The notes below the pieces were generated by a model. That model searched no databases. It saw nothing but the letters and a program-made list of their open reading frames with translations, and had not been told where the DNA came from. From Emticicia fluvialis (GTDB lineage Bacteria > Bacteroidota > Bacteroidia > Cytophagales > Spirosomataceae), in assembly GCF_024793945.1 (NCBI RefSeq), contig NZ_JANUSD010000005.1:247477-311476 (forward strand): DNA of 64,000 nucleotides. Reading direction: 5' to 3'. Shown here piece after piece: positions 41,944 through 51,092 of this stretch. Each line of letters opens with the position of its first letter. Within the stretch, counting starts at the first letter, position 1. The translations under genes and the position numbers were made by a program.

Positions 41944-43307
41944 TTGCCTTCCTTTTTTACAGGTAAATCTATAATTAACATAGGTGACTCTTTCACTTCT
42001 TTCAGGTAAACGTTCTCGTAGTAATCGTTTGTCATCAGATTTATCTGGTAATAATGCTTGCCATAATTAATGGCGTTTTTGGCTAGTTTGCTAGTAAAGT
42101 AATTGGCGATGTCGCTGGCCTTATATTTTGATAGTTGGCTATTGGCAATTCTCTTATTGTTTAGCCAAACGCCATACATTTTAGAGTCTTCCCATTTTTT
42201 CATTTGCGCTGTAGTTGGTACTTCTTTTTCAAAATACAGAACTTTCATTGGCATTTTTTTCTCTTCTTCTGTTAGTTCGCTGGGTTTTTTGCGTAGCGGA
42301 AACTTTTTTTTCTGGAGGATTAAAATAGTTGCGTTCTGATAATTGACATCATCTTTGGTAAGCAAATAGGGTTTCAGGCTAATTTCAATTGGTGGTGGGC
42401 TAAGCTTTAAATTTGCTGGTTTTTGGGCTGTCAATTGAATGTTGGCAAGGCAAATGGCCAACGCAATGAATAGTGGAGCGCAAATAGCTTTTTTAATAAA
42501 AGCAGTTGCAGCTGATGTGATTTTGGTCATCATAAGAAAACGTTTTTTAGTTATTTGAAAGTTTAAGTTGCTTGTTAAAGATTTGCCTGTGGCCTGAGTG
42601 GCTTTGCTGAGCAATAAGTACTGATAAGATGTAATATTATTGTGAAGGCTATTAACTGCCTCGTCTGCCAGAAACTCATGGTTTAACTGAATGGCCTGCT
42701 TGAAAAGGTATAGCATAGGGTTAAACCAGCATACAGCGCGGAGTATTTCTACAACTAGTACATCAAAAGAATGCTTCTGCCGCACATGCGCCAGTTCGTG
42801 GCTGAGTAATTCGGGTTCGATATTGGCATTTACATAATGTACTTTGCTGAGAAATATAAAATTAAGAAACGTATAGGGGAGAATGTTTTCTTCCAGTAAT
42901 ATTAATGTTGCACCCTGGTAACTGATGCTTTCGTTTTTCTGTACCTTTTGGTAAATACAAAATAAATTATAAATAAACCGGGTCAGCAGAAAGGCAGAAA
43001 TCAGGCAGCTTAGTAAAATGACGTATTTTGTCCATGAAGTATCCTGTTGCGCTGAGATTTCCTGCACAGGTTTAATAGTATTTAGAATAGATGGCCGGGC
43101 ATCTAAGGTTCTGGATATTGCTGCTATTTTACTTTCAGCTGAAGGGGCAATCTCGATGTTTACGAGCGGCGCAATAATTGCAAAAACCAGACTGGCCAGC
43201 AAATAAAACCTGTTAAACCGGTGAATTTTCTCGGCCTCTAATAATAATTTGTAAATGCCCCACAGTATGGCCAGGCACATGGTAGATTTAAAAAGATAGA
43301 GTATCAT
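41940..43307 (-). CDS. BlaR1-like M56 family metallopeptidase
   Basis: A 455-residue membrane protein of the BlaR1/M56 type. N-terminal TM helices are present (residues 1-20, 35-52 and 93-118), the zinc motif HELAH is at 170-174, and a further TM at ~270-290 follows (IKKAICAPLFIALAICLAN). The C-terminal 160 residues are periplasmic with no penicillin-binding domain visible, so the signal need not be a beta-lactam. It would cleave the BlaI-like repressor encoded just upstream and so induce target genes. The two genes overlap by four bases (ATGA), so they are coupled. The 3' end overlaps the convergent LOG gene by four bases. Confidence 0.85.
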   Translation of the reverse strand: MILYLFKSTMCLAILWGIYKLLLEAEKIHRFNRFYLLASLVFAIIAPLVNIEIAPSAESKIAAISRTLDARPSILNTIKPVQEISAQQDTSWTKYVILLSCLISAFLLTRFIYNLFCIYQKVQKNESISYQGATLILLEENILPYTFLNFIFLSKVHYVNANIEPELLSHELAHVRQKHSFDVLVVEILRAVCWFNPMLYLFKQAIQLNHEFLADEAVNSLHNNITSYQYLLLSKATQATGKSLTSNLNFQITKKRFLMMTKITSAATAFIKKAICAPLFIALAICLANIQLTAQKPANLKLSPPPIEISLKPYLLTKDDVNYQNATILILQKKKFPLRKKPSELTEEEKKMPMKVLYFEKEVPTTAQMKKWEDSKMYGVWLNNKRIANSQLSKYKASDIANYFTSKLAKNAINYGKHYYQINLMTNDYYENVYLKEVKESPMLIIDLPVKKEGN

Positions 43308-43678
43308 TGTTCTTTCTTTTTTTGAATTTCTTTTTCGATAATGGCTTTCAGTTCGTCTAATTCCTTGCCGGATAGATTGGTTTCTGTTGTAAAAAACGAA
43401 GCAAACTGAGAGGCAGAGTTGTTAAAGAATGTCTTGATTAAGACATTTACATGCTGGGTGAAATATTGATTTTTACTAATTAATGGATAATATTCTCTCG
43501 AATTTCCATATTCTTTGTAGGCAACAAAGCCTTTTTCTGCCATCCGTTTCAAGAGGGTTGCAATAGTGGTGGCAGCAGGTTTAGGCTCCGGATAAGCCTC
43601 AAGCAAATCTTTCATAAAGGCTTTTTGGGCCGTCCATAAATGGTGCATCAGTGTTTCTTCGGCTGGCGATAGCTTCAT
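43304..43678 (-). CDS. BlaI/MecI/CopY-family transcriptional repressor
   Basis: A 124-residue winged-helix repressor of the BlaI family. The N-terminal DNA-binding part (residues ~1-75) includes LSPAEETLMHHLWTAQKAFM and PAATTIATLLKRMAEKGFV (the recognition helix), and the C-terminal half forms the dimer and the cleavage site used by an M56 protease. The overlapping M56 gene is its protease partner. Its own start lies just after two tandem TTCTACA-type operators at 43680-43715, so it is autoregulated. The divergent TonB receptor/DUF4249 pair may be a second target (inference). Confidence 0.9.
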   Translation of the reverse strand: MKLSPAEETLMHHLWTAQKAFMKDLLEAYPEPKPAATTIATLLKRMAEKGFVAYKEYGNSREYYPLISKNQYFTQHVNVLIKTFFNNSASQFASFFTTETNLSGKELDELKAIIEKEIQKKKEQ

Positions 43679-43679
43679 G

Positions 43680-43715
43680 TTCTACAATTTTAGAGAATGT
43701 TCTACAAATGTAGAA
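43680..43715. promoter_or_regulatory. Tandem BlaI-type operators upstream of blaI-like gene
   Basis: A perfect 16-base palindrome TTCTACAAATGTAGAA lies at 43700-43715. It contains TACA-n2-TGTA, the BlaI/MecI operator core. A second, imperfect copy (TTCTACAATTTTAGAG) lies at 43680-43695, exactly 20 bases away centre to centre, on the same face of the helix. Both sit immediately upstream of the repressor's ATG (43678) in the 284-base region shared with the divergent TonB receptor gene. Confidence 0.8.
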
Positions 43716-43893
43716 TTAAAAAATGTAAACAACAAATTTTTATAACTATTTTATTAGTTGTGGTTTTGGTTAGCCGGATATTGGCTGTTAAGTGCTTCTA
43801 CGACAAAAGATTATACGTTCATCATTGAAAACTTCTGGTTTATCAATTAAAACTTTCTAAGGTGTGCCGTCGTTAATAGCTTTGCAGCCAACT

Positions 43894-43901
43894 TAGTTTT
43901 G
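43894..43901 (+). promoter_or_regulatory. -7 element TAGTTTTG before TonB receptor gene
   Basis: TAGTTTTG matches the -7 consensus, 61 bases before the ATG at 43963. No -33 TTG at standard spacing. Confidence 0.3.
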
Positions 43902-43962
43902 TTTTATAATTTTTGCGTAAATCATTTACTACTAACGGTAATTGCTTGAAAAAATCCAATTT

Positions 43963-46323
43963 ATGAAAAAAATACTCTTATTTGTTTTGAGTTTGTTTTA
44001 TTTTGCCAACCTACATGCCCAGGAGAAATTCACTATTAGCGGCTATATAAAAGATGCCTCAAACGGCGAAGGCCTTATTGGTGTTTCAGTATATGTTCAG
44101 GAAATAAAATCTGGTACCCAAACCAATGCCTATGGTTTTTATTCTTTAACACTGCCCAAAGGAAAGTATAACATGATACTTACCTATGTGGGCTATGAAA
44201 AAATAACCAGAGCCATTGATCTGGAAACCCAGGATTTGAAACTGGATATTGAAATGAAAGATGATTCGAAAGTGCTGCAAGAGGTGGTTGTTACCACCAA
44301 AAAAGCCGACGAAAACGTTAAAAGTCTTGAGATGTCGGTCAATAAAGTGGATATCAAGACTATCCAGAAAATGCCGGCTTTACTGGGCGAGGTAGACATC
44401 ATTAAAAGCATTCAATATCTGCCCGGTGTAACTTCTGTGGGCGAAGGTACCTCAGGCTTTAATGTGCGTGGCGGGGGTATTGACCAGAATCTGGTTTTGC
44501 TTGATGAGGCTCCCGTATATAACTCGTCGCACTTGTTTGGGTTCTTTTCTGTATTTAACCCTGATGCCGTAAAAGATGTTAAATTAATTAAGGGAGGGAT
44601 ACCTGCACAATACGGAGGCAGGGTTTCATCAATTCTTGATGTTAGAATGAAAGAGGGAAATGCCAAAAAACCGCAGTTTTCAGGCGGGATAGGCAGTATA
44701 TTTTCAAGATTTACCTATGAGCGTCCGCTTTTTAAAGATAAAGGGTCATTTATAGTGGCTCTTCGCCGCTCTTATATTGATATTCTGGCCAAGCCTTTTC
44801 TGAAAGATGATTTGAAGGGTTCCCGCTTCTATTTCTACGATTTCACGGCTAAAGGTAATGTGCGGCTGAACGACAAGAACACCATTTTTCTATCTGGCTA
44901 TTTTGGCAGAGATACTTTCGGGGCCGACTTTGGCTTCAACTGGGGCAATGCCACCACCAGTTTCAGGTGGAATCACATATTCAATAATAAGTTGTTCCTG
45001 AACAATACCGTATTTTACAGTAACTACGACTACTCGCTGCAGTCTGACCTGAAAAAGAAAAATACTCAGGATGCTTTCCGCTGGAAATCAAATATTATTA
45101 CCTACAGTATCAAGCCTGATTTTACTTATTACCCCAATGCCAACAATACCATTACTTTCGGTGGGCAGCTGACTTATTATTCATTCAATCCGGGGCAGGC
45201 AGTAGCCATCTCAGGAGGTGTTGAAAGGGCTATTGGTCTGGACGATAAATTTGCCACCGAATCGGCGTTGTATGTGGGTAATGAACAAAAAGTCAATTCA
45301 AAAATTTCATTCCAGTACGGGCTCAGATATTCGTTATATAATTACATAGGTAAAGGCACCGCTGTTGAACTGGGGCAGGCGCCTGCCCCCGGCGAACGCC
45401 GCCCGGTGGTAAGCAGCAAAACCTATAGCCGCGGCGAATCTATACAGAAATACGGCAACTTTGAGCCCCGCTTTGCAGCTAACTTCAGTTTAGGAGAAAA
45501 CAATTCAATTAAACTGAGTTATAACCGCCTGGTACAGTATCTGCACTTGCTGTCAAACACCACTGCTTCTTCGCCGCTGGACGTTTGGACACCGAGCAGC
45601 AACAATATTAAACCGCAAATTGCCGATCAGGTGGCATTGGGTTATTTTCAGAACCTGGCCGACAATATGTATGAAGCATCGGTAGAGGTATATTACAAAA
45701 AACTATATAACCAGATAGATTATGTGCGCAATGCCGACTTATTGCTGAACCCCAGTGTAGAGGCAGATTTATTATTTGGCGATGGAAGAGCCTATGGTGC
45801 CGAGTTTTATGCTAAAAAAACCAGAGGCAAATTAAACGGATGGATTAGCTATACACTGGCAAGAACAGAAAGGAAGATTCCGGGTTTAAATCAGGATGCC
45901 TGGTTCCCGAGCAGAATTGATAAATTGCATAATCTGGCCATTGTGGGTATTTATGACCTGAACAGTAGATGGTCGTTTTCAACCAATTTTACCTTCAGTA
46001 CCGGTACGCCGGCCAGTTTCCCGACCAACAAGTTTGTTTGGCAAGACATAGCACTGCCGCATAACTATTACGACAGCCGCAATTCGTACCGGATTCCGGC
46101 CTCTCACCGGCTTGATATTTCGGCTACCCGCCAAAACAAACACGCTTTCTTTAAGAAAGGCACTAGCGAGTGGGTGTTCTCTGTTTATAATGTTTATAAT
46201 CGTCGAAATCCGTTCTCGGTGTTTGTTCGTCAGAACGAAAACAACCAGACCCAGACAGAAGCTGTACGTTATGCCGTTTTCGGAACGGTGATTCCGGCAG
46301 TAACTTACAATTTTAAATTCTGA
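43963..46323 (+). CDS. TonB-dependent outer-membrane receptor with carboxypeptidase-like domain
   Basis: A 786-residue protein from the ATG at 43963 (seven codons later than the longest frame, so that MKKILLFVLSLFYFANLHAQ is the signal peptide). It has an N-terminal carboxypeptidase-regulatory-like domain (KFTISGYIKDASNGEGLIG), then a plug with GVTSVGEGTSGFNVRGGG and NLVLLDEAPVYNSSHLFG. Conserved barrel strands follow, ending in the C-terminal aromatic TYNFKF. It is not a SusC, since the usual SusC motifs and a SusD are absent. It should bring an unknown ligand across the outer membrane. It is cotranscribed with a DUF4249 lipoprotein, a frequent pairing in Bacteroidota. The BlaI operators lie upstream, so repression by the BlaI-like protein is possible. 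Confidence 0.9.
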   Translation: MKKILLFVLSLFYFANLHAQEKFTISGYIKDASNGEGLIGVSVYVQEIKSGTQTNAYGFYSLTLPKGKYNMILTYVGYEKITRAIDLETQDLKLDIEMKDDSKVLQEVVVTTKKADENVKSLEMSVNKVDIKTIQKMPALLGEVDIIKSIQYLPGVTSVGEGTSGFNVRGGGIDQNLVLLDEAPVYNSSHLFGFFSVFNPDAVKDVKLIKGGIPAQYGGRVSSILDVRMKEGNAKKPQFSGGIGSIFSRFTYERPLFKDKGSFIVALRRSYIDILAKPFLKDDLKGSRFYFYDFTAKGNVRLNDKNTIFLSGYFGRDTFGADFGFNWGNATTSFRWNHIFNNKLFLNNTVFYSNYDYSLQSDLKKKNTQDAFRWKSNIITYSIKPDFTYYPNANNTITFGGQLTYYSFNPGQAVAISGGVERAIGLDDKFATESALYVGNEQKVNSKISFQYGLRYSLYNYIGKGTAVELGQAPAPGERRPVVSSKTYSRGESIQKYGNFEPRFAANFSLGENNSIKLSYNRLVQYLHLLSNTTASSPLDVWTPSSNNIKPQIADQVALGYFQNLADNMYEASVEVYYKKLYNQIDYVRNADLLLNPSVEADLLFGDGRAYGAEFYAKKTRGKLNGWISYTLARTERKIPGLNQDAWFPSRIDKLHNLAIVGIYDLNSRWSFSTNFTFSTGTPASFPTNKFVWQDIALPHNYYDSRNSYRIPASHRLDISATRQNKHAFFKKGTSEWVFSVYNVYNRRNPFSVFVRQNENNQTQTEAVRYAVFGTVIPAVTYNFKF

Positions 46324-46352
46324 TAAATCCGACACTGAAAATGAAAAAACCA

Positions 46353-47255
46353 ATGAAGAAGATATTTGTAATTGTTTCTTTTGCCTTTGCATCGTTCTCG
46401 CTTTTTTCTTGCGAAGACGTAGTAAATCTTGAAGTACAGGAAGGCGTATCGCAGCTGGCAGTTGATGCCCTGGTTACTAATAAAGCCGAAATGCAGACCA
46501 TAAAGCTGACGTTGTCTCAGGCATATTTTGATAACTCACCAGTTAAGCCTGCACTTGGGGCAACGGTAATTGTTTATGACCAGGATAGTGTTGCCCATGA
46601 GTTTATTGACATAAAAAACAATGGTAATTATGTTTACGATGCTTCACAAAAACCCCTGAATAAAATTGGCAAGCAATATGCTTTATATATTAAATATCAG
46701 GGAGAAGAATACGTTTCGTTATCTAAACTGAACCGTGTGCCTAAAATAGATTCGATAAACTATAAGGTAGAGCGTTTCCCGATTAAACCTGACAACGGCC
46801 CGCAGGATGGATTTCAGCCTCAGTTTTATGCCAGAGATTTTGACGGCGAAGGAGATTGCTACTGGATAAAATCGGCTAAAAACCATAAGTACTTTTCTAA
46901 GTCTACACAAATTAGTGTGTCGTACGATGGTGGTTTTAGCCCTGGTTCCAAAACAGACGGATTGCTGTTTATTTTACCTGTGCGGCAGTCGCTGGGGGGA
47001 GAGTTGTATTCTGATAAAGACACCCTGACGGTTGATATTTATTCTATTACTCAGGAGCAGTTTTATTATCTGCAGACTGTTCAGCAGGTTTCGTCTAACG
47101 GAGGGCTTTTTGCTACGCCGTTGTCTAATCTGCCAACCAATATTATTAACTATCGTTCAAACTCAACAAAAAAGGCAGTGGGTTTCTTTGGTATATCGGC
47201 GGTAAGTTCGGCTCAAGCAATAATTGATAAAACCAAAGCCAAGCCGAAAGATTAA
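46353..47255 (+). CDS. DUF4249 lipoprotein
   Basis: This encodes 300 residues from the ATG at 46353 (an ATG at 46341 adds four residues). The lipoprotein signal ends with SLFSCED. The DUF4249 domain follows over most of the chain, with the pattern VVNLEVQEGVSQLAVDALVT, an Ig-like strand set including LGATVIVYDQD, and YALYIKYQGEEYV. DUF4249 genes are found beside TonB receptors and sit on the outer membrane. The role may be ligand capture, but is not known. It follows the receptor by 29 bases, so the two form one transcription unit. A bidirectional hairpin lies between it and lutC. Confidence 0.85.
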   Translation: MKKIFVIVSFAFASFSLFSCEDVVNLEVQEGVSQLAVDALVTNKAEMQTIKLTLSQAYFDNSPVKPALGATVIVYDQDSVAHEFIDIKNNGNYVYDASQKPLNKIGKQYALYIKYQGEEYVSLSKLNRVPKIDSINYKVERFPIKPDNGPQDGFQPQFYARDFDGEGDCYWIKSAKNHKYFSKSTQISVSYDGGFSPGSKTDGLLFILPVRQSLGGELYSDKDTLTVDIYSITQEQFYYLQTVQQVSSNGGLFATPLSNLPTNIINYRSNSTKKAVGFFGISAVSSAQAIIDKTKAKPKD

Positions 47256-47342
47256 TGGTTTATACGATACTGGGTGGATGACAGTCTTCCTAACAAAACT
47301 ATTGTTAGAATATCGGATGGGTTTTCTAACCTACATGATACC

Positions 47343-47378
47343 AAAAGAGAGAGACCCTTTGGCGAGTCTCTCTCTTTT
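47343..47378. terminator. Bidirectional terminator hairpin
   Basis: AAAAGAGAGAGAC (47343-47355) and GTCTCTCTCTTTT (47366-47378) form a 13-bp stem with a 10-base loop between the convergent DUF4249 and lutC genes. Confidence 0.85.
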
Positions 47379-47398
47379 CATATCTAAAATATTCGGTT

Positions 47399-47968
47399 TT
47401 AATATAAAATCACCATCATACTTCTGGCGCCATGCGCACCAATCACCAACGCCTGCTCAATATCAGCCGTTTTAGAAGGGCCAGCAATGAATGCGCCGTA
47501 ATTGCCTATCGAGCCTAGCTTTTTATAGGCTTCGTGCATATTGGCCACTACGTTTTGCTTATTAAGCACAAGCACCAGATGCTGCGTTATGAATGGTAAG
47601 GCACGGTTTATCATGTTTGCCTCAGGCACCCAGATAGCCCCGTTTTCTGCCACGCCAACTTCGCCCTCTATAACGGCCAGATCAACGCGCTCTAATACCT
47701 CTTTAGTGGTATAGGCATCAATCGTTACAGAGCTGCTTACAAGCCTTGAAGCCACGTTTTTAAGGTCTGAATAATGCGTATTTATTATCTCCTGGCAGTC
47801 TGTCTTATGGCTTGCTTCTATGGCAAGGCCGCCAATGCCTGCCAAAACAGTTTTAAAGCGCTCTATGCTTCCATCGGCCTCAAAGGCAGGTATTACCGGG
47901 GCATCCGTAAATGCTGGCTTGTTGGCTTTTACACTAGCTAAAATTTTATCTCGGCTACTCATGGTCAT
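47399..47968 (-). CDS. lutC: L-lactate utilisation protein LutC (LUD domain)
   Basis: A 189-residue LUD-domain protein. LutC is the third subunit of the LutABC iron-sulfur L-lactate dehydrogenase. The segments VDLAVIEGEVGVAENGAIWV and FIAGPSKTADIEQALVIGAHG (a probable nucleotide/substrate site) are typical of the family. Its start ATG overlaps the lutB stop by one base (TAATG). With the upstream lutA and lutB it completes a lut operon. Lactate oxidised here may come from the rhamnose branch encoded further upstream on the same strand. Confidence 0.9.
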   Translation of the reverse strand: MTMSSRDKILASVKANKPAFTDAPVIPAFEADGSIERFKTVLAGIGGLAIEASHKTDCQEIINTHYSDLKNVASRLVSSSVTIDAYTTKEVLERVDLAVIEGEVGVAENGAIWVPEANMINRALPFITQHLVLVLNKQNVVANMHEAYKKLGSIGNYGAFIAGPSKTADIEQALVIGAHGARSMMVILY

Positions 47969-49353
47969 TACTTCTTGTTTTTGCTATACCACTCCTTAAA
48001 GCTATGTTTGGGAGCATCCGGCAGCTCGCGTGCCTTAGCCCAAGGGTTAAGGCTTTCGGCGTGTGTGAGCCCATGCGGCAATACACGCAAAGCGCCTCTG
48101 GCCAGCTTACCGCCCAGGTCATAAACCTTTGGCATGGCCAGCATTTTTGCCAGGCCTTTCATTCCCCATTTTTTAGCAGTGGGTAGCTCATTTTCTTTAG
48201 CCACTACCTGGCGCCATTTATACAACTGCACGTGGATGTCTATCTTCACAGGGCACACATCAGAACAAGAGCCGCAAAGCGTGCTGGCAAAAGGCAGGGT
48301 GCTGTATTTATGTAGGTCAATATTCGGTGATAAAATGGCTCCGATAGGCCCCGGCACAGTAAAGTCATAACTATGTCCTCCACTACGACGGTAAACCGGG
48401 CAGGTGTTCATGCAGGCGCCACAGCGGATACATTTCAAGGAGTTACGGAAATCAGCGCGACCTAATTGCTGGGTCCGGCCGTTGTCTACTATTACAATGT
48501 GCATCTCTTTGCCCTGCGGAGGCGCCGTAAAATGCGATGTATAGGTGGTAACCGGCTGGCCGGTGGCACTGCGTGCCAGTAAACGGGTAAATACCGATAA
48601 ATGCTCTACTTTAGGAATCAGTTTTTCCATGCCCATACAGGCAATATGTACTTTAGCCAGATTTACACCTAAATCGGCATTGCCTTCGTTTGTACAAACA
48701 ACCACGCTGCCGGTTTCGGCAATAGCAAAGTTTACACCCGTAAGGGCAATATCAGCCTCTACAAATTTCTGGCGTAGGTGCTGGCGGGCAGCTTCGGTTA
48801 ATGCCTGTGGGTCTTTTTCGCCTTTGGGGGTTCCCAGATGTTCGTGGAAAGTCTCACCTACATCTTCTTTTTTCAGGTGTATAGCGGGCATAACTATATG
48901 GCTGGGAGGCTCATTTCTGAACTGCACAATGCGTTCGCCCAGGTCTGTATCTACTACCTCAATTCCATTTTTTTGCAGGAAAGGATTCAAATGGCATTCT
49001 TCCGTAAGCATTGACTTACTTTTTACCATCTTTACCGGGCCTGTCTTTTCTTTTACCGCGAGCGCATTTTTTATGATGCCAAGCACGATTTCGTTATGTT
49101 CATGGGCATCGGCAGCCCAATGTACATGCACGCCATTTTTGAGTGCGTTTTCTTCAAACTCAACCAGATATTTATCCAGATTCCCAAGTGTATGGTCTTT
49201 GATTTGCGACGCCAGTTGTCGTAACTCCTGAAATTCAGGAATAGGATAGATGGCCTTGTCTCTTTTCTGACGCACAAACCAGAGGGTCTCGTCATGCCAG
49301 GAGGTTCTATTAAAATCTTTATTGAATTTTTCAGCTAATGCAGGGTGGTTCAT
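47968..49353 (-). CDS. lutB: L-lactate utilisation iron-sulfur protein LutB
   Basis: This encodes 461 residues starting at the ATG at 49353, which overlaps the stop codon of lutA by ATGA. A longer frame to 49566 exists but would run inside lutA and lacks support. The N-terminal LUD domain includes MVKSKSMLTEE and VNFAIAETGSVVVCTNEGN. The C-terminal part holds two [4Fe-4S] motifs: C308, C311, C314, C318 (CIRCGACMNTCP) and C360, C363, C367 (CGSCSDVCP). LutB passes electrons in the oxidation of L-lactate to pyruvate. The operon order lutA-lutB-lutC agrees with other bacteria. Confidence 0.93.
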   Translation of the reverse strand: MNHPALAEKFNKDFNRTSWHDETLWFVRQKRDKAIYPIPEFQELRQLASQIKDHTLGNLDKYLVEFEENALKNGVHVHWAADAHEHNEIVLGIIKNALAVKEKTGPVKMVKSKSMLTEECHLNPFLQKNGIEVVDTDLGERIVQFRNEPPSHIVMPAIHLKKEDVGETFHEHLGTPKGEKDPQALTEAARQHLRQKFVEADIALTGVNFAIAETGSVVVCTNEGNADLGVNLAKVHIACMGMEKLIPKVEHLSVFTRLLARSATGQPVTTYTSHFTAPPQGKEMHIVIVDNGRTQQLGRADFRNSLKCIRCGACMNTCPVYRRSGGHSYDFTVPGPIGAILSPNIDLHKYSTLPFASTLCGSCSDVCPVKIDIHVQLYKWRQVVAKENELPTAKKWGMKGLAKMLAMPKVYDLGGKLARGALRVLPHGLTHAESLNPWAKARELPDAPKHSFKEWYSKNKK

Positions 49354-50090
49354 GGTTGGCTTCCGTTCAGTATTTCTGCAATATGCATTACTTTTATAGG
49401 TATTTGCTGGCGTTTTACTATGCCTTCCAGATGCATCAGGCAAGACATATCTCCACCGGTCAGTACCTGCGTGCCGTGTCGTACGTGGTCGGCAATTCTG
49501 TCGTGTCCCATTCGGGCTGATACGGCCTCTTCCGACACACAGAAAGCACCCCCGAAACCACAACATTCGTCGTTACGTTCCAGTTGGGTAATTTCAATAC
49601 CACGTAGTTTCTTAAGCAGGGTAAGAATTTGTCCGTCCCGGTTTCCGGTAATTTCAGAAGCATTGGCTTGCCTTAAACCCCTTTGGCCGTGGCAACTGAG
49701 GTGCAAACCAACCTTATGTGGAAAATCAACCGGTATTTCGTCTACTTTCAATATGTTTTCCAGAAAATCTACCAGTTCAAATACACTTTTTCTTACTTTC
49801 TGTACTGAGGTAGTCTGGTCAATAATGTCATAATGTTTCCTTACATGATACGTACAACTTCCTGAGGGCGTAACTACGTAGTCGTAGTCTGCAAAGGTGT
49901 TTACAAAATGATGATAAACTTCTTTAGAGTCCTGCTCGCATCCACTATTGGCCATGGGTTGGCCACAACAGGTTTGCTGCATGGGGTAATGCACATTTAC
50001 GCCCAGTTTTTCTAATAATTGCAGAGTATTAATACCTACATTCGGATAGAACTGGTCGACATAACACGGAATAAACAGGGCTACTTTCAT
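49350..50090 (-). CDS. lutA: L-lactate utilisation protein LutA (CCG-domain Fe-S oxidoreductase)
   Basis: A 246-residue protein with two CCG (heterodisulfide reductase-like) motifs, MQQTCCGQPMANSG near residue 37-50 and NDECCGFGGAFCVSEEA in the second half, which bind an Fe-S cluster. LutA is a subunit of the LutABC complex for L-lactate oxidation. It overlaps lutB by four bases and begins 20 bases after the DUF1080 gene. The position in the minus-strand cluster after rhaI and rhaEW suggests that lactate from rhamnose is its substrate. Identification is firm. Confidence 0.94.
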   Translation of the reverse strand: MKVALFIPCYVDQFYPNVGINTLQLLEKLGVNVHYPMQQTCCGQPMANSGCEQDSKEVYHHFVNTFADYDYVVTPSGSCTYHVRKHYDIIDQTTSVQKVRKSVFELVDFLENILKVDEIPVDFPHKVGLHLSCHGQRGLRQANASEITGNRDGQILTLLKKLRGIEITQLERNDECCGFGGAFCVSEEAVSARMGHDRIADHVRHGTQVLTGGDMSCLMHLEGIVKRQQIPIKVMHIAEILNGSQP

Positions 50091-50110
50091 TGCTTCCTCA
50101 CTGATGCACC

Positions 50111-50977
50111 TTATTTCTTGCGTTTTTTCTTATATACACAAGATTTGTTATCAGACTTTACATAATAAGATTTATAATTGCTGGCCTTAGGGTCTGTACA
50201 ACCACAAAGATTTAGTATTTCTACCTTGCGGAAGTCAACCGGGTGGCTCTCGCTTTGTAGTGAGATGGTACCTTCTGCCAGTGGTTTGCCTTCAACCAGA
50301 AGGCCCGGGTTATGGCCACTCACATTTCCACCGCCTGTTTGGGTTTTGGTATATTCTAACACCTGCTCTCCGTTGATAAAATGACGAATCAACGAATCGC
50401 CCAGAACCAGAACTTCTGCACGTACCCATTGGTCGCCATCATAAGTTTTCGAAGTGGAGTTGATGCAATGGCGTTTATCGAGTTTGTCCTGATAAAAAAC
50501 ATTGGTACCCGGTGTGCAAAGGTTACAAGTGGTGCGGTTGCCTTTTCCTAATCCGCCTAATAGCTGAACTTCAATAGAAATCGGGAAGTCCTGGTCTTTT
50601 CCCATGGTTTCAGGAGCCTGGCCATGTATCATAATTCCACTGTTACGGGTTGCCCAGCCAGGGCCGTCTTTTGCCTGGTCACCAACGAAACGATACTCAA
50701 CACCTATTCTGTAATAAGCGTATTTGTCTTTATAAAATATATGGCCGAACTTCTCGGCAAAAGAATCGTAGCCGTCATAACGAACTTTCAAAAGCCCGTC
50801 TTCCACTCTGAATGTCTTGGCAAAGTTGTCATCCAGGTCGTAGTTACGGATTTTCACATGCCAGCCGTCAAGGTTTTTTCCGTTAAAGAGTTGCTTCCAT
50901 TCTTTTGGGTCAATTTGTTGCGATGAAGCCGCAAAAGAAAACAAACAAAATAAAGTTAATGTCAGGATTTTTTTCAT
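50111..50977 (-). CDS. Single DUF1080 exported protein with cysteine-rich tail
   Basis: I start at the ATG at 50977 (288 residues), since MKKILTLTLFCLFSFAASSQ is a clear signal peptide; an ATG 54 bases upstream would hide it. The DUF1080 jelly roll begins with WKQLFNGKNLDGWHVKIRN and includes the conserved NSGIMIHGQAP and the IEVQLLGGLGKGNRT loop. The C-terminus (CGCTDPKASNYKSYYV, then SDNKSCVYKK) matches a short repeat, CxDPxAxNY...C.Y, found in other exported Bacteroidota proteins, and ends in a Lys/Arg run. It sits between rhaI and lutA on the same strand. Whether it acts on a rhamnose-containing glycoside is only suggested by its position. Confidence 0.82.
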   Translation of the reverse strand: MKKILTLTLFCLFSFAASSQQIDPKEWKQLFNGKNLDGWHVKIRNYDLDDNFAKTFRVEDGLLKVRYDGYDSFAEKFGHIFYKDKYAYYRIGVEYRFVGDQAKDGPGWATRNSGIMIHGQAPETMGKDQDFPISIEVQLLGGLGKGNRTTCNLCTPGTNVFYQDKLDKRHCINSTSKTYDGDQWVRAEVLVLGDSLIRHFINGEQVLEYTKTQTGGGNVSGHNPGLLVEGKPLAEGTISLQSESHPVDFRKVEILNLCGCTDPKASNYKSYYVKSDNKSCVYKKKRKK

Positions 50978-51092
50978 TCTAAATAGTCGGGTGCAATTAA
51001 TGAATAATGATACCATGCAAAATAACACCAAGTTTTGTAAAGAAAGACAAGACTTGGTGAGTATTTTCTATTAAAATGTTAAATGAGAAATT

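Noticed and set aside
49354..49566. N-terminal extension of lutB
   Set aside because: It would overlap lutA by over 200 bases in another frame. The ATGA overlap at 49350-49353 gives a normal coupled start.
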